64,000 bases of DNA from Dinghuibacter silviterrae (GTDB taxonomy: Bacteria; Bacteroidota; Bacteroidia; Chitinophagales; Chitinophagaceae). This document shows positions 1 to 8,871 of the stretch, in pieces. How positions within the stretch are numbered: position 1 is the stretch's first letter; every line of letters starts with the position of its first letter. Position numbers and translations under genes: made by a program. Under the pieces are notes generated by a model. The model was not told where the DNA came from. It searched no databases and worked only from the letters and a program-made list of their open reading frames with translations. Where the stretch lies: the NCBI RefSeq assembly GCF_004366355.1, contig NZ_SODV01000002.1, positions 1,466,768 to 1,530,767 of the forward strand. Reading direction: 5' to 3'.

Positions 1-251
1 CAATCGGCGATCACCTTTCCGGTCGTCACCTGTAGGTCGCCGATATGGATGGGGCAGAAACGCAGGCGCGTTGAATGCTGCGTAAGCGTGGTCCCCTCAA
101 AAAAAGCAGTTTCAAATATCAGGGGACGGACAGAGACCGGATAGACATTGTGTCTGACCGTGTCGAGTTTTTCCTTGGAAATGGGATATTCTCCGTTCCG
201 GGATTCGCAACCCGCCAATCCGATCCATCCAAGCAAGAGTAAAGTCCGCAT
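1..251 (-). CDS. DUF4241-like lipoprotein, 3' part cut by window edge
   Basis: The ATG at 251 opens a reading frame that runs off the left edge after 83 codons. It begins with a short hydrophobic stretch ending in LAGC (Cys15), a lipobox, so the product is probably a lipid-anchored envelope protein. The visible end contains IGDLQVTTGKVIAD, which resembles the 'G-x-L-x-(I/L)-x-(T/S)-G-K-I-V-A-x-D' signature of DUF4241 proteins, a family of unknown function. The start codon is only 12 nt past the U-tract of a terminator that follows the upstream susD-like gene, and I see no room for its own promoter, so it may be expressed by read-through. The family call rests on a short motif and is moderate. 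Confidence 0.55.
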   Translation of the reverse strand, partial: MRTLLLLGWIGLAGCESRNGEYPISKEKLDTVRHNVYPVSVRPLIFETAFFEGTTLTQHSTRLRFCPIHIGDLQVTTGKVIAD

Positions 252-261
252 AGCCGAATAT

Positions 262-293
262 AGAAAAAAAAGCCGCCCCTAAAAAGGAGCGGC
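262..293 (-). terminator. Rho-independent terminator after susD-like gene
   Basis: On the minus strand a hairpin with arms GCCGC(T)CCT/AGG(G)GCGGC (272-293, one mismatch, loop of four or five T) is followed by eight T residues (264-271 read in reverse). It sits 30 bp after the stop of the SusD-family gene and just before the lipoprotein start at 251. Confidence 0.75.
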
Positions 294-322
294 CATATAT
301 AATCCAACTGCAAAAAAGAAAA

Positions 323-1948
323 TCAGTACCCTGGATTCTGCCTCAGGTTCGAGTTGTTTTCGATGGCCGTCAGCGGAATTGGGAAAAGTTGCTGGTGGGT
401 GTCTCCATCGGGGGTGTGGTCCCACCAGGAGCCGGTGGAGAAGGTGCCGAAACGGATGATGTCCTGGCGGCGCCAGCCCTCGAAGATGAATTCGCGTCCG
501 CGCTCATTGAGGAGCTCGGGGAGGGTGAGGGTGGCGGTGGTATAGGCTGCGGATGGCCAATAGGTCGCGCTGAAGGCGCGTTTTTTGACGGCATTGATGA
601 GGTCGACGGCGGCCTGGGGGGCGGTGCCGCCGTTTTGGCGCATGAGGGCTTCGGCCTTGGCGAAATAGATCCAGGAGAGGCGGTAGATGGCCCAGTCGTT
701 GCTGAAATAATTGGGGTCGGTGACCTGGCCGGGTTTATACTTGTTAAAACGGACCCCGCTGTTTTCTTCGCCGGTGGTCATGTTGGACGGCAGGGTGTTG
801 GGGTTCTGACCGGGTTGAAGGGTGATGTTCTTACGGATATTGTCTACAAAAACAAGGGGTTGACCGGCATACTCCCTGTACCCGGGTACGGGCTTGGTGG
901 GGTCGGTGAGGTAGTACTGGGGACCGATGAAGAACCAGTCCTTTTTCCGGTAGTCGCTATCCTGGTATTGGGTGTAGGTACCGGGGATGAGGACGATCCC
1001 GTTGTTCCCGTTGAAGGTGCCGTTGTAAATGTATTGTTCGTTGAAGTGATAGAAGTCGGAATTGTAGTTGCACCGGAACGTGGACTTCTGGTAGTTATAG
1101 CCCATACAGAAGATGATTTCCGGGCTTTGGTAGTTGGTGTTGCTGTAGGTGGAATTGAGGTCGGTATCCAGCGCCATAGATCCTCCGGTCTGGGAACCCG
1201 CGGTGGAGTTGATGAGGGAGTCGCAGACCGAAATACAATCCGCCCAGCGTTGCTTGCCGGTCCATTTTTCGGCGTTGAGGTAGAGCTCGGCGAGCATGGC
1301 GAAGGCCCCGGCTTTCGTCATCCGGCCGACCATGGAAGGGGTCAGGATGGGGACGAGGTCTTTATAGGCCAGGATTTCGCTTTCGCAGAACTGGAAGACG
1401 CTGTCTTCGGACATGGTGGGGGGACTTGTGGGCGTACCGACGGCGGTGACGACGGGGATATTCCCATAGAGGTCCATCAGCTTGATATAATAAAACGCCC
1501 GGAGCAAATGGAGCTCGGCAATGAGTTCCTCGCGCTCGGATTCGGTGATCCCCATCTGGGTGGCGGTACGGCTTTGGAGGTTGTCGATGGGGTCGTTGCA
1601 GTACCCGACACCGGTATACATCAGGTTCCAGGGGTTGAGGACGATGTCCTGGTCGTCGATGACCCAGGTGTGGTAGTGTAACCGGATCCAGTTGCCGTTG
1701 TCCTGGCCGTCGACACCCTTGATGGGCCAGGCGAGCTGGTCGCCGGCGAGTTCGCTGACGCGCCAGTAGCCGACCTGGCCGGAGGAAGTGATCCAGGCGT
1801 TGGTGTGGGTATAGGGGCGGAGAACGGCGGAGATGACCTCGTTCTCGTTATTATAATAATTGGCGGTGATAAAGCTGCTGTAGTCTGTTTCGTTGAGCTT
1901 GGTACAGGAGGCAAAAAGGACCAGTACCAGGAGGAGTCTCACTTTCAT
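323..1948 (-). CDS. SusD/RagB-family outer-membrane nutrient-binding lipoprotein
   Basis: 541 residues, the usual SusD length. The N-terminus MKVRLLLVLVLFASC gives a lipobox with Cys15, so the mature protein is lipid-anchored on the outer membrane. The TPR-like SusD core is visible in ELIAELHLLRAFYYIKLMDLYGNIPVV (about residues 143-168), and the C-terminal SusD signature in LLNERGREFIFEGWRRQDIIRFGTF. SusD proteins lid the SusC barrel and capture the glycan or other ligand. It follows the SusC gene by 11 bp in the same direction, so the two form one transcription unit, closed by the terminator at 262-293. No hydrolase gene accompanies this pair, so its substrate cannot be inferred. Confidence 0.93.
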   Translation of the reverse strand: MKVRLLLVLVLFASCTKLNETDYSSFITANYYNNENEVISAVLRPYTHTNAWITSSGQVGYWRVSELAGDQLAWPIKGVDGQDNGNWIRLHYHTWVIDDQDIVLNPWNLMYTGVGYCNDPIDNLQSRTATQMGITESEREELIAELHLLRAFYYIKLMDLYGNIPVVTAVGTPTSPPTMSEDSVFQFCESEILAYKDLVPILTPSMVGRMTKAGAFAMLAELYLNAEKWTGKQRWADCISVCDSLINSTAGSQTGGSMALDTDLNSTYSNTNYQSPEIIFCMGYNYQKSTFRCNYNSDFYHFNEQYIYNGTFNGNNGIVLIPGTYTQYQDSDYRKKDWFFIGPQYYLTDPTKPVPGYREYAGQPLVFVDNIRKNITLQPGQNPNTLPSNMTTGEENSGVRFNKYKPGQVTDPNYFSNDWAIYRLSWIYFAKAEALMRQNGGTAPQAAVDLINAVKKRAFSATYWPSAAYTTATLTLPELLNERGREFIFEGWRRQDIIRFGTFSTGSWWDHTPDGDTHQQLFPIPLTAIENNSNLRQNPGY

Positions 1949-1959
1949 GGTATGATGAT

Positions 1960-4914
1960 TTAGAAACCGAGGTTTAGGCCAAGTAAAAAGGAACGCGTGT
2001 CGGGATAGGCATTCTGGGAGTCGATCCCGGTCGTCAGACCGGTGTCTTCCACGAAGTCGGGGTCGTTCCCTTTGTACTTGGTAATAATGGCCAGGTTGCT
2101 GCCGCTGGCATAAAGCCGCAGGGAGCGGATGAGCGGTGTACGAATGCGAAAGGTATACCCCACGGTGACGTTGTCCAGTTTGAGGAAGCCCCCGGGTTGG
2201 AGGTAGTAATCCGAATATTCGTAAGTGTCGTTGAGCTGGTTGTACTTCCCAAAGGCGCTGTTCAGGACGTTTCCGGGGAGGGTAAACTTGTTCCCGTAGT
2301 CAAGGTCCATGGTGTTGAGGATCTTATACTTGAAACGGCCGCGGAAAAAGATGCGCAGGTCCCAGTTCTTGTATACGAAACTGTTGGTCCAAGACAGGAT
2401 GTATTTGGGGATGCCGTTCCCCAGGATGGTGTAGTCGGATTGGGTGATACCGGACAAGGGCACTTTGGTCTTGCCGTCGGCCTTGTAAAACAGCCAGTGA
2501 CCGGAGGTATCGAAGCCGGCAAACCGTTTCCCGTAGAAGTTCCCGATGGCGCCGCCTTGGTCGATGCGCAACGCGTTCCCCAGGGCGCCGGGGCCGGAGA
2601 TCCCGCCCAGGTCGAGGTGGGAGAACTGGTAAAGGGAGTTGGAAAAGGAAATCATCTTGTTGGTCGTATAGCTGCCGGTGACGTCCATCTTCCAGGTAAA
2701 ATCCCGTTGCTTGATCACGGTGCCGCCCAGGGTCAGCTCGATCCCTTTGGAAGACATGGAGCCTACGTTGGTATAGATGCTGGACTGGACGTAGGGTGGC
2801 AACTGGGTGGTATAGTTGTACAAAAGGTCGGTGGTCTTCCGGTAGAATACGTCGACGGACCCCGTCAGGCGGGCGTTCAAAAGGCTAAAGTCCACGCCGA
2901 CGTTGGTTTCGGCTTTCTTTTCCCACTTCAGATTGGGGTTGGGGTTGTTGCCGGGACCATAAGTCTGGCGGTAGACCCCATCAGGGTAAGCATACTGGCC
3001 GCCGGTGGTCAGGGTCACCAGGGATTGATAGGGCGCGATGCCGGAGTTTCCCGTAACACCGTAGCCGGCGCGGAGCTTCAGGTCGGTAAAGATCCTGGTG
3101 TGGCGCATAAATACTTCCCGGGTGATGTCCCAGCCCGCGGATACGGCGGGGAAGTCGCCCCATTTGTGGTTGGCCCCGAATTTGGAGGACCCCTCGTGCC
3201 GGAGACTGGCCTGGAAAAAGTACCGGTCGAGGTAGCTGTAGTTGACCCTTCCAAAAAAAGCGATCAGGATTTCTGCTTCTTTATAGGAGTATTCGCTGGC
3301 TTTGCCGTCGGCCAGGGCCTGACCGATCCCGATGTTGTTGTCGGTGGTGACGTCGTTGATAAAACCCTGGTTGCTCATGCTGATGTCGGTCTCGGTATGG
3401 TATTGGTAATTGTACCCCGCTACCGCGTTCACATGATGAGAGACCCCAAACTCATGGTTGTATTCAACAGTCGGCGTAAATGCATAATCAGTCACCACCG
3501 TGTTGCCCTGGTAGGCATACCCGCCGCCGGGGTAGGTGCCGTTATACAGGGACGCGTCCGAATTGAGGTCTTCGTATTCGTTGTCGTTGTAGCTGTCGCG
3601 CATCACCGAGCCGAAGGCGGCGACCTTCAGCCCCTTGTACACTTCCAGGCCGAGGCTGGCGTCCGCGGAATTCGTGGACTGGTCCCGGAGGTAGGTGGTT
3701 TGGGCGATGTCGGAAATGGGGTTGCTCGTCAGCTTGGACGTATAAAAAGCGCCTGTCGAGTCGTGGATGGGGAGCGTCGGGATACGGGACAGGGCCTCCT
3801 GCCACTGGCCGCCCCCTTCCAGGTTGGCTTTGTTGAAGTTGGTGACCAGGTCCACGTGCCCGGTCATCCGGCCGCCCATGCCCTTTTGATCGATGCTGAA
3901 CCGGGCGCCGTACTGACGGCGGCTGTTGGCCTGGGCGATGCCTTCCAGGTCACTGTAATAAATGCTGGCCCGGTAGCTCGTGTTCTCCGTCCCCCCGGAC
4001 ATGGAAAGATTATGGTATTGGGTAAGGTTGTCCTTGTTCACCAGCGAATCGAACATATCGGTGTTGGCGCTGTACTGCCCCTCGGTGTAAATGGGCGTCA
4101 GGTTCGGATAAAGACCGCTCAGGGCGCGCTGCCGGTACTGGGCAGCGGTCATGAAGTCGGGTTTTCTCCAGACGAAATCCTTCCGGAAGTAGGTCGAGTA
4201 GTCAAAACGGGGTGGACCGGCGTGCCCCTTTTTGGTGGTGACGATGATGACACCCCCGTTGGCCTGGGTCCCATAGATCGCCGCGGCGGAACCATCTTTC
4301 AGCACGTCGATGGACGCGATGTCGTCCTGTTGCAACAGGTCGAGGTTCCCGCCGGGGATCCCGTCGACGATCACCAGGGGGGAGATGCTCCCTGTCAGGG
4401 AGGTGGCGGACCGGAGCTGGATCGAAACCCCGGTGTTGGGGTTGGTGCCCCCGGTCCGGGTGATTTCCAGACCCGCTACTTTGCCCTGGATCAGGTCGAG
4501 GGCATTGCGGGCGCCGCCCTGGTTAAAGTCTTCGGGTTTGACAGAGGCCACCGCGGAGGTAATCTCTTCGCGTTTCAGGGTGCCGTATCCCACGACCACC
4601 ACCTCGTTCAACGAACGGGTGGCGAGCTGTAGGGATACCGTCACAAAATCGTTGGCGCCCACCGATATTTCCTGGCTGGTATAGCCCACGGAGGTGAGGA
4701 CCAGGGTTTTGACGTTATCCCTGACCGTGAGGGTGAAGGCGCCTTCGGCATTGGTGCGCGTACCGGCGTCAGCCCCCTTGACCTGGACGGTGACGCCCGC
4801 CAGGGGTTCGTTGGTCCCCGCGGCGGTGACCTTCCCGGAAATCTTCCTGGTTTGCGCACTCGCCGCGGCGGCAAGCACGGACAAAGCAAGGAACAGAACA
4901 AGCATTTTTCTCAT
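1960..4914 (-). CDS. SusC/RagA-family TonB-linked outer-membrane transporter
   Basis: 984 residues. A signal peptide (MRKMLVLFLALSVLAAAASA) is followed by a carboxypeptidase-regulatory-like domain (about 22-100), the SusC/RagA signature LNEVVVVGYGTLKREEITSAV, a plug domain with DGIPGGNLDLLQQDDIASIDVLKDGSAAAIYG, and a 22-strand-type barrel ending in a terminal Phe (LLGLNLGF). There is no N-terminal STN signalling domain, which fits control by the divergent two-component system rather than by an anti-sigma factor. It imports substrate captured by the SusD partner encoded 11 bp downstream. The promoter region at 4931-4991 carries a triple 11-bp repeat. Confidence 0.95.
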   Translation of the reverse strand: MRKMLVLFLALSVLAAAASAQTRKISGKVTAAGTNEPLAGVTVQVKGADAGTRTNAEGAFTLTVRDNVKTLVLTSVGYTSQEISVGANDFVTVSLQLATRSLNEVVVVGYGTLKREEITSAVASVKPEDFNQGGARNALDLIQGKVAGLEITRTGGTNPNTGVSIQLRSATSLTGSISPLVIVDGIPGGNLDLLQQDDIASIDVLKDGSAAAIYGTQANGGVIIVTTKKGHAGPPRFDYSTYFRKDFVWRKPDFMTAAQYRQRALSGLYPNLTPIYTEGQYSANTDMFDSLVNKDNLTQYHNLSMSGGTENTSYRASIYYSDLEGIAQANSRRQYGARFSIDQKGMGGRMTGHVDLVTNFNKANLEGGGQWQEALSRIPTLPIHDSTGAFYTSKLTSNPISDIAQTTYLRDQSTNSADASLGLEVYKGLKVAAFGSVMRDSYNDNEYEDLNSDASLYNGTYPGGGYAYQGNTVVTDYAFTPTVEYNHEFGVSHHVNAVAGYNYQYHTETDISMSNQGFINDVTTDNNIGIGQALADGKASEYSYKEAEILIAFFGRVNYSYLDRYFFQASLRHEGSSKFGANHKWGDFPAVSAGWDITREVFMRHTRIFTDLKLRAGYGVTGNSGIAPYQSLVTLTTGGQYAYPDGVYRQTYGPGNNPNPNLKWEKKAETNVGVDFSLLNARLTGSVDVFYRKTTDLLYNYTTQLPPYVQSSIYTNVGSMSSKGIELTLGGTVIKQRDFTWKMDVTGSYTTNKMISFSNSLYQFSHLDLGGISGPGALGNALRIDQGGAIGNFYGKRFAGFDTSGHWLFYKADGKTKVPLSGITQSDYTILGNGIPKYILSWTNSFVYKNWDLRIFFRGRFKYKILNTMDLDYGNKFTLPGNVLNSAFGKYNQLNDTYEYSDYYLQPGGFLKLDNVTVGYTFRIRTPLIRSLRLYASGSNLAIITKYKGNDPDFVEDTGLTTGIDSQNAYPDTRSFLLGLNLGF

Positions 4915-4930
4915 AAGGAGTTCGTTTGAG

Positions 4931-4991
4931 CGAAAGTAGCCCCCCTCTTTTCCGAAACCTGTTAACGGACCAATAACCGACTGTTAACGAA
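4931..4991. promoter_or_regulatory. SusC promoter with triple 11-bp operator
   Basis: The 114-bp gap between the divergent SusC and kinase genes holds three contiguous 11-mers: CTGTTAACGGA (4959-4969), CCAATAACCGA (4970-4980), CTGTTAACGAA (4981-4991). The outer two match at 10 of 11 positions. On the minus strand a -7-like TACTTTCG (4938-4931; consensus TAnnTTTG) lies between the repeats and the SusC start. Direct repeats with helical-turn spacing are what OmpR-type regulators bind, and such a regulator is encoded at 6449, so it is the natural candidate. Confidence 0.6.
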
Positions 4992-5028
4992 TATTAAACA
5001 TCCTGACCACCAGAAATTTAGTAGTAGC

Positions 5029-6441
5029 TTGCGCCCCTTGAACTTAACCATAGCCGCATACCGCGCCATAGCCATCGCCGGTTTCCTGGTATTGTCAGGG
5101 GTCCAGTTTTTCCTTTTGTACAATACGTACGAGCTTAAAAACGAGCAATTTTTCCAAAGCAAAAAGGAACCTATCGGGGGCGACTACCTCACGATGATCC
5201 GCAACGACAAAGTCATCCCGGGCGGTCAGCGCATCCTGGACGGGTTTATCAACAAGGACATGATGGAGATGGAACGGCTGTACAAGGACGACAGGATGAC
5301 TTTCGACCACTACCGGCAAAGGGTATGCGACAGTGCATTTGCCGCCCTGGCCCGCGCGAACAACCTCGACAGCGCGCTTCGCGTCGTCCGCGAGCGACGC
5401 CACCTGTCAAGCCCCTTGTCGTATGCCATTTTTGTCCGTTCGCTGGACGTATCGTTCCGCCGCGACCAGTATGTCTCCTGTTACAACAACAAGGTGTGGG
5501 ATACCGGGCTGACACACGTCATCCAAACGGACTATGGCGTACGCATCGGTGGCAACCTTTTCCACATACATCCCCGGAGCCTGGTCACTTCCCTGACCGT
5601 GTCCGCCAGCCGGGATTATTCCTATCGCATCACCGCGGACCTTTATGTGGATACGGCCGACCGGCAATGGACGATCTTCCGGCGGATGCTCCCGGCCTTT
5701 TTGTTGTCCCTGTTTTCCATCGGGTCCGTCGTCCTTTTATTCTACCTCACCTTTCAAAACTGGCGGCGGCAAAAACAACTGTCGGAGATGAAGTCCGATT
5801 TTATCAACGGCATCACCCATGAATTCCATACCCCCCTGGCGGCCATCATGGTCGCCAACCGCGCCATCCAAAGCGAAAAGCAGCCGTTGTTGCCCCTTAC
5901 GGAAGTGATCGAGCGCCAGGCAGAAAGGTTAAAGACGCTGATCGGCAATGTATTGAACATTGCGACGCTTCACCGCATCGACCTCCACAAACGAGCGCAG
6001 TCCGTACATGCACTCCTTGATAAGTTGGTGTCGGATTACCGGCTGCAACGGCCGGATATAGTATTGTTTCTGGATAAAAATGCAACCAGGGACACCGCGG
6101 CCCTGGATCCTTTTTGGTTCGGCACCATTTTTTTGAATATTTTTGACAACGCCGTTAAGTACAACAACAAGGACGAGAAACAGGTTCACCTCCTTACCTC
6201 CTCCGACCGCAAAAACCTGTATGTGGAGATCAGGGACAATGGCATCGGTATTCCCTCCTCCGTCAGGGAGCATATTTTTGACAAATTTTACCGGGACACC
6301 CGCTCCGTTCAAGGCTCTGTAAAAGGATTGGGCTTAGGGCTCTACTACGTCCGCACCGCCGTGGATGCCCACGAATGGACCATCACCGTCGACAGCACGG
6401 AAGGGGAGGGCAGTGCTTTTTTGATCACGATACCACTATAA
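5029..6441 (+). CDS. Membrane sensor histidine kinase
   Basis: 470 residues from a TTG start; no in-frame ATG exists before codon 56, and starting there would remove the first membrane segment. Two hydrophobic segments (about residues 9-27 and 220-242) bracket a roughly 190-residue periplasmic sensor with no family I recognise. The cytoplasmic part has the HisKA H-box ITHEFHTPLAAIM (His264), N-box FLNIFDNAVKYNN, G1 box IRDNGIGIPSS, F box FDKFYRD and G2 box GLGLGLYYV. All catalytic boxes look intact. It is 7 bp upstream of an OmpR-type regulator gene and divergent from the SusC/SusD pair, which it probably regulates. Confidence 0.92.
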   Translation: MRPLNLTIAAYRAIAIAGFLVLSGVQFFLLYNTYELKNEQFFQSKKEPIGGDYLTMIRNDKVIPGGQRILDGFINKDMMEMERLYKDDRMTFDHYRQRVCDSAFAALARANNLDSALRVVRERRHLSSPLSYAIFVRSLDVSFRRDQYVSCYNNKVWDTGLTHVIQTDYGVRIGGNLFHIHPRSLVTSLTVSASRDYSYRITADLYVDTADRQWTIFRRMLPAFLLSLFSIGSVVLLFYLTFQNWRRQKQLSEMKSDFINGITHEFHTPLAAIMVANRAIQSEKQPLLPLTEVIERQAERLKTLIGNVLNIATLHRIDLHKRAQSVHALLDKLVSDYRLQRPDIVLFLDKNATRDTAALDPFWFGTIFLNIFDNAVKYNNKDEKQVHLLTSSDRKNLYVEIRDNGIGIPSSVREHIFDKFYRDTRSVQGSVKGLGLGLYYVRTAVDAHEWTITVDSTEGEGSAFLITIPL

Positions 6442-6448
6442 AAGCCAG

Positions 6449-7141
6449 ATGCAACCAAAAACACTACTCGTTGAAGATGAAATTGACCTGGGCACTGTCG
6501 TCAAACAATACCTGGACATAAGCGATTTTGCCACCGATCTTTTCCCCAGCGCCCACACCGCCCTGCAACAGCTCCGTGAACACCCGGACATGTACCAGAT
6601 CGCCATCCTCGATATTACGATGCCTGATATGGATGGCTTCGAGCTGGCGACCCGGATTTTAGACATGGGGCTTCGCCTGCCCTTTATTTTCCTGACGGCG
6701 AGGAACGAAAAAAAGGACCGACTCCGGGGCCTCCGGATCGGGGCGGATGACTATATCGTCAAACCCTTCGACGTTGACGAGCTCGTGCTGCGGATGCGCA
6801 ACATCATCCGCCGGCGGACCGACGACGACGGTATCGTCCAGCGGGGAGACGTTCGCTTTTATAAAGAAGGGTTAAAGCTCCGGGTGGGGGAAGGGGACGA
6901 GATCATCCTCACCCCCAAGGAGTCGGAGCTGCTGGATTTTCTTTTCCGTCACCAAAACCGGGTCTTGAAACGGGAGGACATCCTCAACCAGTTGTGGGGG
7001 GATAGTGACTATTTCCTGGGGCGGAGCCTGGATGTGTTTATCTCCCGCCTGAGGAAATACCTCAATGCCTCCCGGAACATCCGGATTCAGAATGTCTATG
7101 GGGTAGGTTTTTTGTTCAATGTCAGTCATTCAGAATCCTGA
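6449..7141 (+). CDS. OmpR/PhoB-family response regulator
   Basis: 230 residues. The receiver domain (about 5-118) shows the acidic pair E9-D10, the phosphoacceptor Asp55 in ILDITMPDMDG, the switch Thr in FLTARN and the conserved Lys in VKPFD. The winged-helix effector domain (about 130-225) contains LTPKESELLDFLFRHQNRVLKREDIL and SLDVFISRLRKYL. It starts 7 bp after the kinase stop, so kinase and regulator are co-translated and almost certainly cognate. The triple 11-bp repeat at 4959-4991 is the most plausible binding site. Confidence 0.95.
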   Translation: MQPKTLLVEDEIDLGTVVKQYLDISDFATDLFPSAHTALQQLREHPDMYQIAILDITMPDMDGFELATRILDMGLRLPFIFLTARNEKKDRLRGLRIGADDYIVKPFDVDELVLRMRNIIRRRTDDDGIVQRGDVRFYKEGLKLRVGEGDEIILTPKESELLDFLFRHQNRVLKREDILNQLWGDSDYFLGRSLDVFISRLRKYLNASRNIRIQNVYGVGFLFNVSHSES

Positions 7142-7237
7142 AGTTGTTGCAGTTATTATCAAAATGACGCAGTTATAAACACGGGATATCTGAGCGCCTG
7201 ATTTGTGTATTTTCGTGGCTTCAACCGCTGAACTCCC

Positions 7238-8845
7238 ATGAAACGAATATTTTGTGCGTTGTTGCTGCTCACCGCCCTGCCCTCTTTTTCCCAATTCAAA
7301 CGGATTGCCGAGAGCGCCGAATTCCACGAACCGGAAGAAGGGGTTGCAAAGCTGCTCCACCTGAAAAACGGGAATACGGTGTATGTACACATCAACTTCA
7401 AAGAAGCAGGTTTTGAATTAAAGATATTTGATCCCTCCCACCAGCCGGTGGTGAACAAGGTGGTGACGCCCGCCTATACACGGGAGGGCGACATGGGTTT
7501 AATGGCCATTTTCGAGATCAACGGGGACGTCGTGATGCTGATCCAGAACTACTCGGATAATAAACCGAAGCTCTACCGGATCATCATCGATGGTACTACG
7601 GGCGACATAAAAAAGGAGGAAAAACTCGCCGAACTGGAAAAGGTAGGCTGGAATGAGCGGCGCAGGATCAATTACGAGGGCGCGGGCCCTTTCCCGGGTT
7701 TTTTTGCCCGTAAGGACCAGCGATCCGACCACTACGCCATCGTTACCCTAAACAATTTCTGTTCCGATCGCAGCAAAAGGATGGAGATCGTCCTCTATGG
7801 CCCCGACCATAAGGAAATCAGCCGGGCCTTTTGCCCGGCCGCCGGCCCCAAATATGAATTCCTGGACTATAAGGATATGGCGGTGATCGGTGGAGAAAAG
7901 GTCTGTGTACTCCTCTCCGCCTTTAATGCGAACATGTATGGCAATAGAAAGGGTGAAATGGTATTCGCTACCTTGGATTCCGGGGCGCAAGGGGCATCTG
8001 CAAAGGATCTGACGACGGAGGTAAAAGAGTATATCGACGGCGGTTGTGTCCGGTATAATCCGGTCACTAAAAAGATCCTCCTGGTAGCCGCCGGCCGTGA
8101 CCGGCAATGGCCCCCCGTCAGCGATTATGACGTGATAGCAGCCATGATCGATCCCTTTGGAGATCCTGAAGCCGGCAAACCCATCTCCGCGCAAAGAACG
8201 GCCGACGGGGATATCAAGTCGTTGTTTGGAAAGGCATTCTGGCGCGACGGCCTCCCGCAAAACGTATACGTAAACGCCGATGGAACGTTTACCGTTGTAT
8301 ACGAGGCGGTTAGTATTTCCACGACAGAGGGACAACATTATTCCGTAAGCAACACGACGGTGGGTGATATTTCAGTGGTCCGGTATACTACCGAAGGCGT
8401 CGAACAGCATCGCCAGGTGATTCCCCAAAGCTATTTTTTCCGGGATCACTTGTTAGTTCCATTCCATCAGTCCTTTGAGCAGGACAAAGCCATCGAACTA
8501 TACTACGGGACCCAATTTAAAGACTTCGCTTACCTGGATGCGAAAGAGCGCAGCTATATACTGATCAACGATTTGGAGCGCAACCTGGATGCCACCAAAT
8601 CGGTGGGAAAGGTCACGTCCATTGAGGGGGTAAAATACTGTGACGGTTTTTATTATCCGCTGGGGGATGGTCAGACGCCGGCTCCCCAATGGTTATTCGG
8701 CCCGGCCGCCGACAGCGAGGAACACGATCTGGCACCATTCCCCCTGTCTGACTACGATCGTGACAGGGACCTATACATTACCCTGCAGCTCGCTAAGAAG
8801 GGAACGTCGAAAATCGCGAAAATCGTTTGGCTGCAACCGCAATAA
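7238..8845 (+). CDS. Secreted protein of unknown function, tandem paralogue 1
   Basis: 535 residues with a clear signal peptide (MKRIFCALLLLTALPSFSQ). The mature part is rich in alternating beta-strand patterns, has no membrane segment and no motif I recognise. It is clearly homologous to the next gene (shared FKRxAES, AKLLHLK, FEINGDVVxx, KLYRIIxDGxTGDxKK, YGPDHKEIxRAF, CVRYNPVTxKxLLL, DYDRDxxxYxTL, WLQP), so the pair arose by duplication. Upstream (7142-7237) lie two GCAGTTAT copies 20 bp apart (7149, 7169) and a -7-like TATTTTCG (7208-7215). A beta-propeller fold is possible, but that is only an impression from the repeated strand pattern. Confidence 0.85.
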   Translation: MKRIFCALLLLTALPSFSQFKRIAESAEFHEPEEGVAKLLHLKNGNTVYVHINFKEAGFELKIFDPSHQPVVNKVVTPAYTREGDMGLMAIFEINGDVVMLIQNYSDNKPKLYRIIIDGTTGDIKKEEKLAELEKVGWNERRRINYEGAGPFPGFFARKDQRSDHYAIVTLNNFCSDRSKRMEIVLYGPDHKEISRAFCPAAGPKYEFLDYKDMAVIGGEKVCVLLSAFNANMYGNRKGEMVFATLDSGAQGASAKDLTTEVKEYIDGGCVRYNPVTKKILLVAAGRDRQWPPVSDYDVIAAMIDPFGDPEAGKPISAQRTADGDIKSLFGKAFWRDGLPQNVYVNADGTFTVVYEAVSISTTEGQHYSVSNTTVGDISVVRYTTEGVEQHRQVIPQSYFFRDHLLVPFHQSFEQDKAIELYYGTQFKDFAYLDAKERSYILINDLERNLDATKSVGKVTSIEGVKYCDGFYYPLGDGQTPAPQWLFGPAADSEEHDLAPFPLSDYDRDRDLYITLQLAKKGTSKIAKIVWLQPQ

Positions 8846-8871
8846 ATGATGAAATCCTATATATTTGGCGC

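Noticed and set aside
389-1681. 430-codon plus-strand open frame
   Set aside because: Antisense to the SusD-family gene; Gly/Val-rich composition is the mirror of GC-rich codons and no family similarity is visible.
2197-4632. 811-codon plus-strand open frame
   Set aside because: Antisense shadow of the SusC gene, with low-complexity Val/Gly/Asp composition and no start context.
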